From positions 1 through 6,557 of the forward strand of contig UQRJ01000173.1 in assembly GCA_900543345.1 (NCBI GenBank): DNA of 6,557 nucleotides. The letters are read 5' to 3'. The notes beneath the pieces were generated by a model, which saw only the letters and a list, made by a program, of their open reading frames with translations, was not told the DNA's origin and did not search any database. Shown here one piece after another: positions 1 through 4,963 of this stretch (positions within the stretch are counted from its first letter, which is position 1; every line of letters starts with the position of its first letter). The position numbers were made by a program, and so were the translations under genes. Origin of the DNA: an uncultured Sporolactobacillus sp. GTDB taxonomy: Bacteria; Bacillota; Bacilli; Bacillales; Sporolactobacillaceae.

Positions 1-15
1 GTGTATAAGAGACAG
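1..15 (+). other. Nextera/Tn5 mosaic-end adapter remnant (artefact)
   Basis: The first 15 bases, GTGTATAAGAGACAG, are the 3' part of the 19-base Tn5 mosaic end used in Nextera library preparation. The reverse complement of the same element sits at the other end of the window, facing inward, as expected for untrimmed adapter. It is not genomic, and real sequence begins at about 16. Confidence 0.97.
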
Positions 16-22
16 GTGCCAA

Positions 23-31
23 TGCTATAAT
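23..31 (+). promoter_or_regulatory. Extended -10 promoter element cut by contig end
   Basis: TGC followed by a perfect TATAAT (26-31) makes an extended sigma-A -10 element. A -35 box at normal spacing would fall inside the adapter, so it cannot be seen. The first gene downstream on this strand is the hydroxyacid dehydrogenase, which would then have a leader of about 175 bases. The same TGCTATAAT string occurs in the tRNA promoter of this window. Confidence 0.5.
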
Positions 32-118
32 TTTTAATGTAGAAGAAAATAAATGATATTTTTTTCCGATGAAAGTCGGTGAAGAGGCTAAGGAGTAAAG
101 AAGCGCGTTTTTATTTTC

Positions 119-144
119 TGCTATTCTTGTGAAAGTAATCACGA
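119..144 (+). promoter_or_regulatory. Rex- or Crp/Fnr-like operator next to an extended -10
   Basis: Bases 127-144 read TTGTGA, six bases, TCACGA. This is an inverted repeat one base away from the TTGTGA-N6-TCACAA core of the redox regulator Rex; it also fits the TGTGA-N6-TCACA pattern of Crp/Fnr/ArcR proteins. Immediately upstream is TGC-TATTCT (119-127), a possible extended -10 with no good -35, so a bound protein would cover the promoter. Rex control of a fermentative NADH-using dehydrogenase is common in Firmicutes. The site is visible; which protein binds it is inference. Confidence 0.5.
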
Positions 145-214
145 AGGCGGTTACTCATTGAAATCCTGGCATCGGCATATCGGAAATAAACTTTTTCTGG
201 GAGGATGTCTGAAC

Positions 215-1240
215 ATGGCTTTTAAAATCATTGCTTACGGCGTTGAACCTTATGAAGAACATTTGTACGGTGAATTGAACAAATACGGCTTCGAGGTCAA
301 ATTGGTTAACGATCTGCTGACGGCGGACAACGGCGATCTGGCGAAGGGATACGACGGCGTTCTGCTGTTTGTTAACTGCCTGGCCAACCGGGACAATCTG
401 AAGAAATTTAAGGATTTCGGTATTAAATATGTCTTTACGCGGACAGCCGGATTCAATCATATCGATCTTCAGGCTGCCGCCGATTTTGGTCAGATCGTTG
501 CTCGCGTACCGGCTTATTCGCCGAATGCGATTGCCGAACTGGCCGTATCGCTTGGAACATCGCTTTCCCGCAGCACCGTCTACACGACGGGCAGAACGGC
601 GAAACTGGATTTTGAAGTGACGGAAACGATGTTCAGCCATGAAATTCGTAAAAGCAAAGTCGGCATTGTCGGCACGGGCCATATTGGCTGCGTTGAAGCG
701 GAATTGTACAAGGGCCTTGGTGCGAAAGTGCTTGGTTATGATATTTATCAGAGTGAATTTGCTAAGAAATTGGTCGAATTCAAAGAACTTGACGATCTGC
801 TTGCTGAATCCGATATCGTCAGCCTGCATCTTCCCTACTTCCCCGGGAAAAATGAAAACTTTGTCGGAGAAGATTTTATTGGCAAGATGAAAGACGGTGC
901 GATTCTGGTGAATACCGCCCGCGGCGAACTGGTTGATGAAGCGGCCGTTGTGAAGGCCATTAAAAGCGGCAAACTGGCCGGATTCGGTGCCGATGTCCTG
1001 ACCGACGAAGCACGCTTTTTCGGAAAAGATTTCTCCGACGGCAAGCCGTTCCCGGATGCGACAATCAAAGAATTGGTCGGCCTCTATCCGAAGGTACTGA
1101 TTACTCCGCATGTTGCGGCAATGACCGACGAAGCGGTTTCCAACATGATCTCGACGAGTTACGATAATTTTGAAAAGGCCATTAAGGGAGAAGATCTCGG
1201 CCGTGCGTCGGTAAAGCTCCCCGAGCCGGCCGCCAAATAA
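215..1240 (+). CDS. NAD-dependent D-2-hydroxyacid dehydrogenase (D-lactate or (R)-2-hydroxyglutarate type)
   Basis: The product is a 341-residue cytosolic enzyme of the D-isomer-specific 2-hydroxyacid dehydrogenase family, which reduces a 2-oxoacid to the (R)-hydroxyacid with NADH. The Rossmann motif GTGHIG is at residues 153-158. Asp176 ends the following strand (GYDIY), indicating NAD rather than NADP. The catalytic set is Arg236 (TARGELV), Glu265 (LTDEA) and His299 (TPHV). The family signature YSPNAIAELA is at 101-110. Length is normal for the family. The ATG at 215 is chosen because GGGAGG (199-204) lies ten bases upstream; an in-frame TTG at 158 has no good ribosome site. The central block (YTTGRTAK at 123-130, MFSHEIR at 139-145) reminds me of (R)-2-hydroxyglutarate dehydrogenase HgdH of Acidaminococcus as well as D-lactate dehydrogenases, so substrate is open. 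It is a single-gene unit, with a Rex-like site upstream and a terminator downstream. Confidence 0.93.
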   Translation: MAFKIIAYGVEPYEEHLYGELNKYGFEVKLVNDLLTADNGDLAKGYDGVLLFVNCLANRDNLKKFKDFGIKYVFTRTAGFNHIDLQAAADFGQIVARVPAYSPNAIAELAVSLGTSLSRSTVYTTGRTAKLDFEVTETMFSHEIRKSKVGIVGTGHIGCVEAELYKGLGAKVLGYDIYQSEFAKKLVEFKELDDLLAESDIVSLHLPYFPGKNENFVGEDFIGKMKDGAILVNTARGELVDEAAVVKAIKSGKLAGFGADVLTDEARFFGKDFSDGKPFPDATIKELVGLYPKVLITPHVAAMTDEAVSNMISTSYDNFEKAIKGEDLGRASVKLPEPAAK

Positions 1241-1274
1241 TTGCCAATGAAATAGTCTGTGAAAATAAAATCAC

Positions 1275-1308
1275 AAGCAGCCCGGCCAATAGTCGGGCTG
1301 CTTTTATT
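1275..1308 (+). terminator. Rho-independent terminator, probably shared by convergent genes
   Basis: GCAGCCCG (1277-1284) pairs perfectly with CGGGCTGC (1294-1301) around a 9-base loop. The stem is extended by AA/TT and followed by TTTTATT. It lies 35 bases after the hydroxyacid dehydrogenase stop. On the opposite strand the same hairpin follows the SDR gene, with a weaker T-rich tail, so it may stop both transcripts. A second palindrome (AAGATAGCTATCTT, 1310-1323) next to a T run may add to this. Confidence 0.9.
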
Positions 1309-1335
1309 GAAGATAGCTATCTTTTTTACACTTAC

Positions 1336-2091
1336 TCAAACCGCCGTATAGCCACCGTCCGTAACGAGGATGGACCCGGCAACGAACGAAGAATCATCGC
1401 TGGCGAGGAATAGAACCGCTTTGGCGACTTCTTCCGGCTTGCCCAATCTGCCCATCGGGTGTAGTGCCGTTAATTCTTTGCGAGCTTCTTCCGCTCCGGT
1501 TTCGCTGGCAATCAGCGGGGTATCGATATAGCCGGGGCCGACGGCATTGACGCGAATGCCCTCACGTGCGTAAGTGGCGCCCAAAGTTTGTGTTAATAAT
1601 TTGACGCCGCCTTTTGATGCGGTATAAGCGGTCCAACCCGGTCTTCCCGCTAAGCTGTGGATCGATCCGGTGTTGACGACCGTCCCGCCGTGTCCTTGCT
1701 TTTTCATTTGCGCAATGGCATATTTGTCGGCCAAAAAAACACCATTGAGATTGACATCGATCGTTTTTTTCCATTTATCATAACTCAATTCATGAATGTT
1801 CTGGCTGCCGTCGATCGCAATACCGGCATTGGCGAACATGATATCCAGCTTTCCAAATTTTTTGACGGTTTCATCAACCAGGTGGTTTACTTGTGATTCA
1901 TCGGTAACGTCGGTTTTTACAAATAGGGTCTCATACCCCTTTTTATTTAATTCGTCGGAAAGTTCCTGACCGCGGTTTGAAAAATCGGCGATTGTAACTT
2001 TTGCCCCTTCTTTGACAAATAAACGAACGGTAGCGGCTCCGATTCCGCCGGCTCCGCCGGTAACGATGGCAACTTTATCTTTCAGTTTCAT
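1336..2091 (-). CDS. Classical short-chain dehydrogenase/reductase (SDR), NAD type
   Basis: The product is a 251-residue cytosolic oxidoreductase of the classical SDR family. The cofactor motif TGGAGGIG is at 11-18. Asp36 at the end of the second strand favours NAD(H). NAG is at 88-90. The catalytic tetrad is Asn114, Ser143, Tyr156 and Lys160 (YTASK). PGYIDTP is at 186-192 and the family's DGG ending is at 245-247. The ending GGYTA and the PGYI-TPL stretch resemble secondary-alcohol dehydrogenases such as the Lactobacillus brevis enzyme, but that enzyme is NADP dependent, and FabG-like or sugar/diketone reductases look alike too. The substrate cannot be named. The ATG at 2091 is preferred: AAGGTG lies eight bases before it and the fold begins right after it. 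An upstream in-frame TTG at 2136 would add 15 residues unlike the family. A sigma-A promoter and a cre site precede it. Confidence 0.92.
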   Translation of the reverse strand: MKLKDKVAIVTGGAGGIGAATVRLFVKEGAKVTIADFSNRGQELSDELNKKGYETLFVKTDVTDESQVNHLVDETVKKFGKLDIMFANAGIAIDGSQNIHELSYDKWKKTIDVNLNGVFLADKYAIAQMKKQGHGGTVVNTGSIHSLAGRPGWTAYTASKGGVKLLTQTLGATYAREGIRVNAVGPGYIDTPLIASETGAEEARKELTALHPMGRLGKPEEVAKAVLFLASDDSSFVAGSILVTDGGYTAV

Positions 2092-2156
2092 AACAAACAC
2101 ACCTTGCCTTTGGCTATTTTTTCTAAGGGTCGTCAAGTATAGCTGTTAATGAATAT

Positions 2157-2170
2157 TGAAAGCGCCTTCA
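2157..2170 (-). promoter_or_regulatory. cre site (CcpA operator) over the SDR start point
   Basis: Read on the minus strand, TGAAGGCGCTTTCA matches the catabolite-response consensus TGWAANCGNTNWCA at all but one position. It sits at about -1 to +12 relative to the predicted start of SDR transcription, where CcpA binding would repress. The match is visible in the sequence; CcpA control of this gene is inferred from the known function of such sites in Firmicutes. Confidence 0.72.
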
Positions 2171-2175
2171 TATGC

Positions 2176-2204
2176 ACTATAAGTCTAATTCACTATTTCG
2201 TCAA
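2176..2204 (-). promoter_or_regulatory. Sigma-A promoter of the SDR gene
   Basis: On the minus strand TTGACG (2204-2199) and TATAGT (2181-2176) are separated by exactly 17 bases, each one or two bases from consensus. Transcription would start near 2169, giving a leader of about 78 bases before the ATG at 2091. Confidence 0.75.
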
Positions 2205-2369
2205 TAATTTAACCTTGCTGTCCTGAGCGAAAGAAACTGACATAGTGAAAGTGAATAAAAAAATTAAAGATGATGGCTACATCCCATTATTGGTAAAGAA
2301 AGTCTCTCGAGAAGTTATTTTTACCGCAAAAATAAGCGATGGCCGCATATGGCCGAGTTCTTCACTTTT

Positions 2370-2398
2370 TTGCGGCTTTTCCGCGGATGGAGTAAAAT
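2370..2398 (+). promoter_or_regulatory. Candidate deoC promoter
   Basis: TTGCGG (2370-2375) and TAAAAT (2393-2398) are separated by 17 bases. The -10 is good and the -35 matches only in its TTG half. Transcription would begin near 2405, giving a leader of about 160 bases. A rival -10, TATAAC (2492-2497), is nearer to the gene but has no -35 at proper spacing. Confidence 0.4.
2372..2384. repeat. 13-bp dyad, copy 1 (inverted partner at 2511-2523)
   Basis: GCGGCTTTTCCGC is a dyad of GCGG and CCGC around five bases. Its exact reverse complement lies at 2511-2523. It overlaps the -35 and spacer of the candidate deoC promoter, a position suited to an operator. Confidence 0.7.
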
Positions 2399-2470
2399 AG
2401 CATCAGTTGACTGTCGCCGTGCGATGCGCTGCCGGTTATTTATAGCTGATTCGAGCCGGCCGCGGCAATC

Positions 2471-2487
2471 ATTGATCAATTTATTGA
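2471..2487. promoter_or_regulatory. Palindrome ATTGATCAAT plus repeated half-site
   Basis: A perfect 10-bp palindrome (2471-2480) is followed two bases later by another ATTGA (2483-2487). A palindrome plus a repeated half is how I recall the Bacillus subtilis DeoR operator being built, with ATTGA-type halves, and the next gene is deoC. The arrangement is seen; DeoR binding is a guess. Confidence 0.3.
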
Positions 2488-2510
2488 GCGGTATAACGAT
2501 GGGAGCGCAG

Positions 2511-2523
2511 GCGGAAAAGCCGC
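2511..2523. repeat. 13-bp dyad, copy 2
   Basis: GCGGAAAAGCCGC is the exact reverse complement of 2372-2384. As a hairpin it extends to GGCGG/CCGCC (2510-2514, 2520-2524) with a five-base loop, 40 bases before the deoC start. No T run follows, so it is not a terminator. Confidence 0.7.
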
Positions 2524-2564
2524 CGCTGATTCGTCGAATGATTACGGAATAGGGGGATGTGAGC

Positions 2565-3212
2565 ATGACCGATTTGGCGAACTATATTGACCATACCAAT
2601 CTGAAACCGGATGCGGCCGAAGAAGATATAAGACGGTTGATCGAAGAGGCGAAGCGCTACGGTTTTGCTTCGGTATGCATTCATCCGTGTTGGGTCCGCT
2701 TTGCCGCCGAGCGTCTGAACGGTACGGACGTCGCCGTTTGTACGGTGATCGGCTTTCCGCTTGGGGCCGGAACAGCAGCAACGAAAGCTTTCGAGTCCCG
2801 CGATGCTGTTGCAAATGGTGCGGATGAAGTCGATATGGTGATCAACATCGGTGCGCTGAAAAGCGGCCGGTACGACGTCGTTGAAAAGGATATTCGCGCT
2901 GTTGTCGAAGCGTCCGGCCAAGCACTCGTTAAAGTGATTATTGAGGCATGCCTCTTGACTGACGAAGAAAAAGTCACAGCTTGCCGATTGGCCGTTTGTG
3001 CCGGAGCCGATTATGTGAAGACTTCAACCGGTTTCTCTACGGGCGGGGCAACAACAGCGGATGTGGCGTTGATGCGCCGAACAGTCGGTCAGTCGATCGG
3101 CGTCAAAGCAGCCGGCGGTATCCATACGCGGCGGGATGCCGAAGCGATGATTGCCGCCGGCGCGACGCGGATTGGCGCAAGCAGCGGTGTGAAAATTGTT
3201 TCCGGTTCATAA
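2565..3212 (+). CDS. deoC: Deoxyribose-phosphate aldolase
   Basis: This class I aldolase cleaves 2-deoxy-D-ribose 5-phosphate to acetaldehyde and glyceraldehyde 3-phosphate, the last step of deoxynucleoside breakdown, in the cytosol. The 215 residues fit the short bacterial DeoC form (a TIM barrel). IDHTNL is at 8-13. Asp90 lies in DEVDMVIN (87-94). The Schiff-base lysine is Lys152 in VKTSTG. The second active-site lysine is Lys181 in VKAAGG, and the phosphate-binding GASSG is at 204-208. The ATG at 2565 is chosen because AGGGGGA (2551-2557) is seven bases upstream; a GTG at 2559 is too close to that site. No deoxynucleoside kinase, phosphorylase or transporter gene is adjacent, so here it stands alone rather than in a deo operon. 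No convincing terminator is seen before the tRNA promoter. Regulation may involve the repeated dyad or the ATTGA palindrome upstream. Confidence 0.96.
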   Translation: MTDLANYIDHTNLKPDAAEEDIRRLIEEAKRYGFASVCIHPCWVRFAAERLNGTDVAVCTVIGFPLGAGTAATKAFESRDAVANGADEVDMVINIGALKSGRYDVVEKDIRAVVEASGQALVKVIIEACLLTDEEKVTACRLAVCAGADYVKTSTGFSTGGATTADVALMRRTVGQSIGVKAAGGIHTRRDAEAMIAAGATRIGASSGVKIVSGS

Positions 3213-3313
3213 GTCGCCCGCTTGCGATACGGATGATAAATAGGCCTCATTTCCGGATGGCTCGGCATGTTCGACCTTTTAGGTCAGAAAACCGGCGCGA
3301 ATATTTTTAATGC

Positions 3314-3343
3314 TTGCAATAGGAAGGGTGTCTATGCTATAAT
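3314..3343 (+). promoter_or_regulatory. Sigma-A promoter of the tRNA gene
   Basis: TTGCAA (3314-3319) and a perfect TATAAT (3338-3343) are separated by 18 bases, with TG one base before the -10 (extended -10). Transcription would start near 3350, leaving a short 5' leader for RNase P removal before the tRNA at 3378. Confidence 0.82.
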
Positions 3344-3377
3344 TCTTTTCGTGCCGGAAGAGCCGGTATTCTATGAT

Positions 3378-3449
3378 AGGGCGTTGGGCAAGTGGTTAAG
3401 CCAATGGATTCTCATTCCATGATCACGGGTTCAATTCCCGTACGCCTTA
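3378..3449 (+). tRNA. tRNA-Glu, anticodon CTC
   Basis: A full cloverleaf can be folded. The acceptor AGGGCGT (3378-3384) pairs with ACGCCTT (3442-3448), including one G-T pair. The D stem is GGC/GCC with loop AAGTGGTTAA. The anticodon stem is ATGGA/TCCAT with loop TTCTCAT, giving anticodon CTC at 3411-3413, which reads GAG. The T stem is ACGGG/CCCGT with loop TTCAATT. The discriminator is A3449 and CCA is not encoded. The D loop and overall plan match Bacillus tRNA-Glu, so Glu is the best call. Oddities are the A1-T72 first pair, and G11-C24 where tRNA-Glu usually has T-A. It is a solo gene with its own promoter and terminator; the usual TTC isoacceptor is not in this window. Confidence 0.88.
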
Positions 3450-3473
3450 TAAATCATTGAATAAATCGGGCAA

Positions 3474-3510
3474 GCGTCGACGGAAGCTAAAAAGTCGGCG
3501 CCTTTTTTTT
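3474..3510 (+). terminator. Rho-independent terminator after the tRNA
   Basis: GCGTCGAC (3474-3481) pairs with GTCGGCGC (3494-3501), eight base pairs with one G-T, around a 12-base loop. Eight T residues follow (3503-3510). It ends the tRNA transcript just before the ndh promoter. Confidence 0.85.
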
Positions 3511-3520
3511 GAAGAAATAG

Positions 3521-3549
3521 TTGAAAGCGCTTGCAGATAACGATAAAAT
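3521..3549 (+). promoter_or_regulatory. ndh promoter
   Basis: TTGAAA (3521-3526) and TAAAAT (3544-3549) are separated by exactly 17 bases. Transcription would start near 3556, about 70 bases before the TTG start codon. The -35 box is embedded in a cre site. Confidence 0.7.
3522..3535 (+). promoter_or_regulatory. cre site (CcpA operator) on the ndh -35
   Basis: TGAAAGCGCTTGCA matches TGWAANCGNTNWCA in all but one position. It covers the -35 box and the start of the spacer (about -34 to -21), a position at which CcpA normally represses. This predicts lower ndh expression on a preferred sugar such as glucose. Confidence 0.78.
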
Positions 3550-3571
3550 AGAGATGGGAATAATGTGAACG

Positions 3572-3584
3572 TTTTGTGACAAAA
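3572..3584. promoter_or_regulatory. Palindrome TTTTGT-G-ACAAAA in the ndh leader
   Basis: This is a perfect 6+1+6 inverted repeat at about +16 to +28 of the predicted ndh transcript. It contains a TTGTGA string like a Rex half-site but lacks the six-base spacing of a full Rex or Fnr site. Its size fits a repressor operator; the binding protein is unknown. Confidence 0.35.
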
Positions 3585-3624
3585 AGAATGGCTTTTTCAA
3601 TTTCAATCGAAGGGAAGGATCGAT

Positions 3625-4827
3625 TTGAAACGAAAAAAGATTGTGATTCTCGGTGCCGGATACGGTGGCTTGCGTGCGCTGAGGAAGTTGCAGCAAATGA
3701 AACCGGATGCGGATATCGTGATTATAAACAAGACCAATTATCATTGTGAAACAACCTCGCTGCATGAGGTGGCGGCCGGAACAAGCCGGGCGGAAGAAAT
3801 ATGTTATCCTGTGAATTACGTCATTGACAAACACCAGGCTGTGTTTATTCAAGCTACGGTTAAACGTGTGGAGACGGTCGCGCAAAAAGTTATCCTGTCC
3901 GATCATCCGCCCGTATTATACGATTATCTGTTGATCGCACTTGGCTTTGAAACAGAATCGTTCGGTATCCAGGGAATTAAAGAGTATGCCCTGTCAATCT
4001 CGGATATTCCATCGGTCGAACGGATTCGTCGTCATATTGAGACTCAATTTTCGAAGTGGCATGACGATCATCGTGAAGAACGGTTGACGATCGTCGTCGG
4101 CGGAGCAGGGTTTACCAGCTTCGAATTTCTCGGTGAACTGACCAACCGATTGCCGCGTCTTGCCGGTAAATACCGCCTCTCGCGGCAGCAGATTCGAGTT
4201 TATTGTATTGAACCGTCTCCCGATATCCTGCCGATGTTTGATCGCAGCCTGGCTGAATACGGAACAAGAAAGCTCACGGAACGCGGTGTTCGTTTCGTCA
4301 TTGGACGGATTAATCGCGTAACTGCCGGGCATGTTTATTATAAAAACGATAACGAGCTGAAAGTCTTGCATACAAACACGTTAATTTGGACGGGCGGCGT
4401 CCGCGGCAGTTCGGTGATTGAGGCGTCCGGATTCCATCAACATCGCGGCCGTGTCCGCGTTAACAACGATCTGACGGTTCCCGGCTATCCGACTATCCTA
4501 ATTATCGGCGATTGTTCGGCAATTGTCGATCCGGAAACTGGTCGGCCGTATCCGACCACGGCGCAGATCGCTCTGCAGCAAGCCGACTGTGCCGCTTATA
4601 ATTTGAACGCTCTCGCAGCCGGCCGGCAGACGAGAACATTTGTCTATCACTGCAAAGGAACGGTCTGCTCACTCGGAAAGAACGACGCGATGGGTGAAGT
4701 GATGGGAAAAAATCTGAAAGGCTATCCGGCGTCGTTTCTGAAAAAAGTGATTGAAAATCGTTCGCTGGCTAAGATCGGCGGTGTCGAAGCCATGCTGAAA
4801 AAAGGTCGATTTAGTTTTTCAAAATAG
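3625..4827 (+). CDS. ndh: Type-II NADH dehydrogenase (NADH:quinone oxidoreductase, non-proton-pumping)
   Basis: The product is a 400-residue flavoprotein of the NDH-2 family, which passes electrons from NADH to membrane quinone without pumping protons, as a peripheral protein on the inner face of the membrane. The FAD-binding motif GAGYGG is at 10-15. The NADH-binding motif GGAGFTSFEFLGEL is at 159-172. FAD-contacting GDC is at 295-297, followed by AQIALQ (313-318), which fits the AQxAxQ quinone-site motif. GTVCSLG is at 345-351 and the basic C-terminal tail runs from about 370. Length and motif order match the Staphylococcus aureus and Bacillus enzymes. Residue 165 is Ser where relatives have the last Gly of GxGxxG. 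The start is TTG at 3625, with GGAAGG (3613-3618) six bases upstream; no in-frame ATG fits. It has its own promoter with a cre site and a strong terminator downstream. Confidence 0.93.
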   Translation: MKRKKIVILGAGYGGLRALRKLQQMKPDADIVIINKTNYHCETTSLHEVAAGTSRAEEICYPVNYVIDKHQAVFIQATVKRVETVAQKVILSDHPPVLYDYLLIALGFETESFGIQGIKEYALSISDIPSVERIRRHIETQFSKWHDDHREERLTIVVGGAGFTSFEFLGELTNRLPRLAGKYRLSRQQIRVYCIEPSPDILPMFDRSLAEYGTRKLTERGVRFVIGRINRVTAGHVYYKNDNELKVLHTNTLIWTGGVRGSSVIEASGFHQHRGRVRVNNDLTVPGYPTILIIGDCSAIVDPETGRPYPTTAQIALQQADCAAYNLNALAAGRQTRTFVYHCKGTVCSLGKNDAMGEVMGKNLKGYPASFLKKVIENRSLAKIGGVEAMLKKGRFSFSK

Positions 4828-4831
4828 GCAC

Positions 4832-4877
4832 AAAAAAGGCCTTCCGGTTGAAAACAGATGTCGGAAGGCCTTTTTTT
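4832..4877 (+). terminator. Strong, probably bidirectional terminator
   Basis: GGCCTTCCG (4838-4846) pairs perfectly with CGGAAGGCC (4862-4870) around a 15-base loop. Six A residues precede it and seven T residues follow, so it works as a Rho-independent terminator on both strands. It closes ndh (stop at 4827) on the plus strand and the sulfhydrylase transcript on the minus strand. Confidence 0.95.
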
Positions 4878-4905
4878 AATACGCTTGAATAACACTTTAA
4901 GAGAG

Positions 4906-4959
4906 CTAAGGCTCGACCTGCGTCAGAGGCTTAACTAACTGCGCCAAAGTTTCTTTCAT
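4906..4959 (-). CDS. Possible 17-codon open frame after the sulfhydrylase gene
   Basis: An ATG four bases past the sulfhydrylase stop opens a 17-codon frame (MKETLAQLVKPLTQVEP) ending in TAG. The composition looks protein-like and it lies before the shared terminator. The sequence before the ATG is only weakly purine rich and I do not recognise the peptide. It could be a small translated ORF, the decayed start of a lost gene, or chance. Confidence 0.15.
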   Translation of the reverse strand: MKETLAQLVKPLTQVEP

Positions 4960-4963
4960 CGAC

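Larger units (their letters stand above)
2205..2564 (+). other. Intergenic region upstream of deoC, regulatory, no convincing gene
   Basis: These 360 bases hold no gene I can support. Two short open frames (2245-2400, 51 codons; 2349-2552, 67 codons) lack ribosome sites and resemble nothing I know. What is visible is a possible promoter (2370-2398), an exact 13-bp dyad in two copies (2372-2384, 2511-2523), a GCCGG/CCGGC inverted repeat (2431-2435, 2456-2460) and a 10-bp palindrome ATTGATCAAT (2471-2480). Base composition changes from A/T-rich before about 2340 to G/C-rich after it. Confidence 0.6.

Noticed and set aside
66..79. CCGA-TGAAAG-TCGG hairpin next to a T run
   Set aside because: The stem is four base pairs and the T run is on the wrong side for a plus-strand terminator; it matches no riboswitch I know.
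163..206. ATCCT/AGGAT pairing that could hide the hydroxyacid dehydrogenase ribosome site
   Set aside because: It is only five base pairs closing a 34-base loop, too weak to claim as a regulatory hairpin.
158..214. N-terminal extension of the hydroxyacid dehydrogenase from a TTG at 158
   Set aside because: The added 19 residues are unlike the family, there is no good ribosome site before 158, and GGGAGG is well placed for the ATG at 215.
155..1111. A 318-codon minus-strand open frame opposite the hydroxyacid dehydrogenase
   Set aside because: It is the antisense shadow of a gene with clear catalytic motifs, has no recognisable domain, and runs in a codon register that often opens opposite real genes.
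2245..2400. A 51-codon GTG-started open frame before deoC
   Set aside because: There is no ribosome site, it begins in A-rich low-complexity sequence, resembles no known protein, and overlaps promoter-like elements.
2349..2552. A 67-codon open frame ending at the deoC ribosome site
   Set aside because: There is no ribosome site, the composition is Arg/Ser rich as in random GC-rich sequence, and it runs through both dyads and the palindrome.
2481..2921. A 146-codon minus-strand frame over deoC
   Set aside because: It is antisense to the clear DeoC reading frame and shows no domain of its own.
3273..3285. GACCT-TTT-AGGTC hairpin after deoC as a terminator
   Set aside because: It has a five-pair stem and is followed by AGAAAACC rather than T residues.
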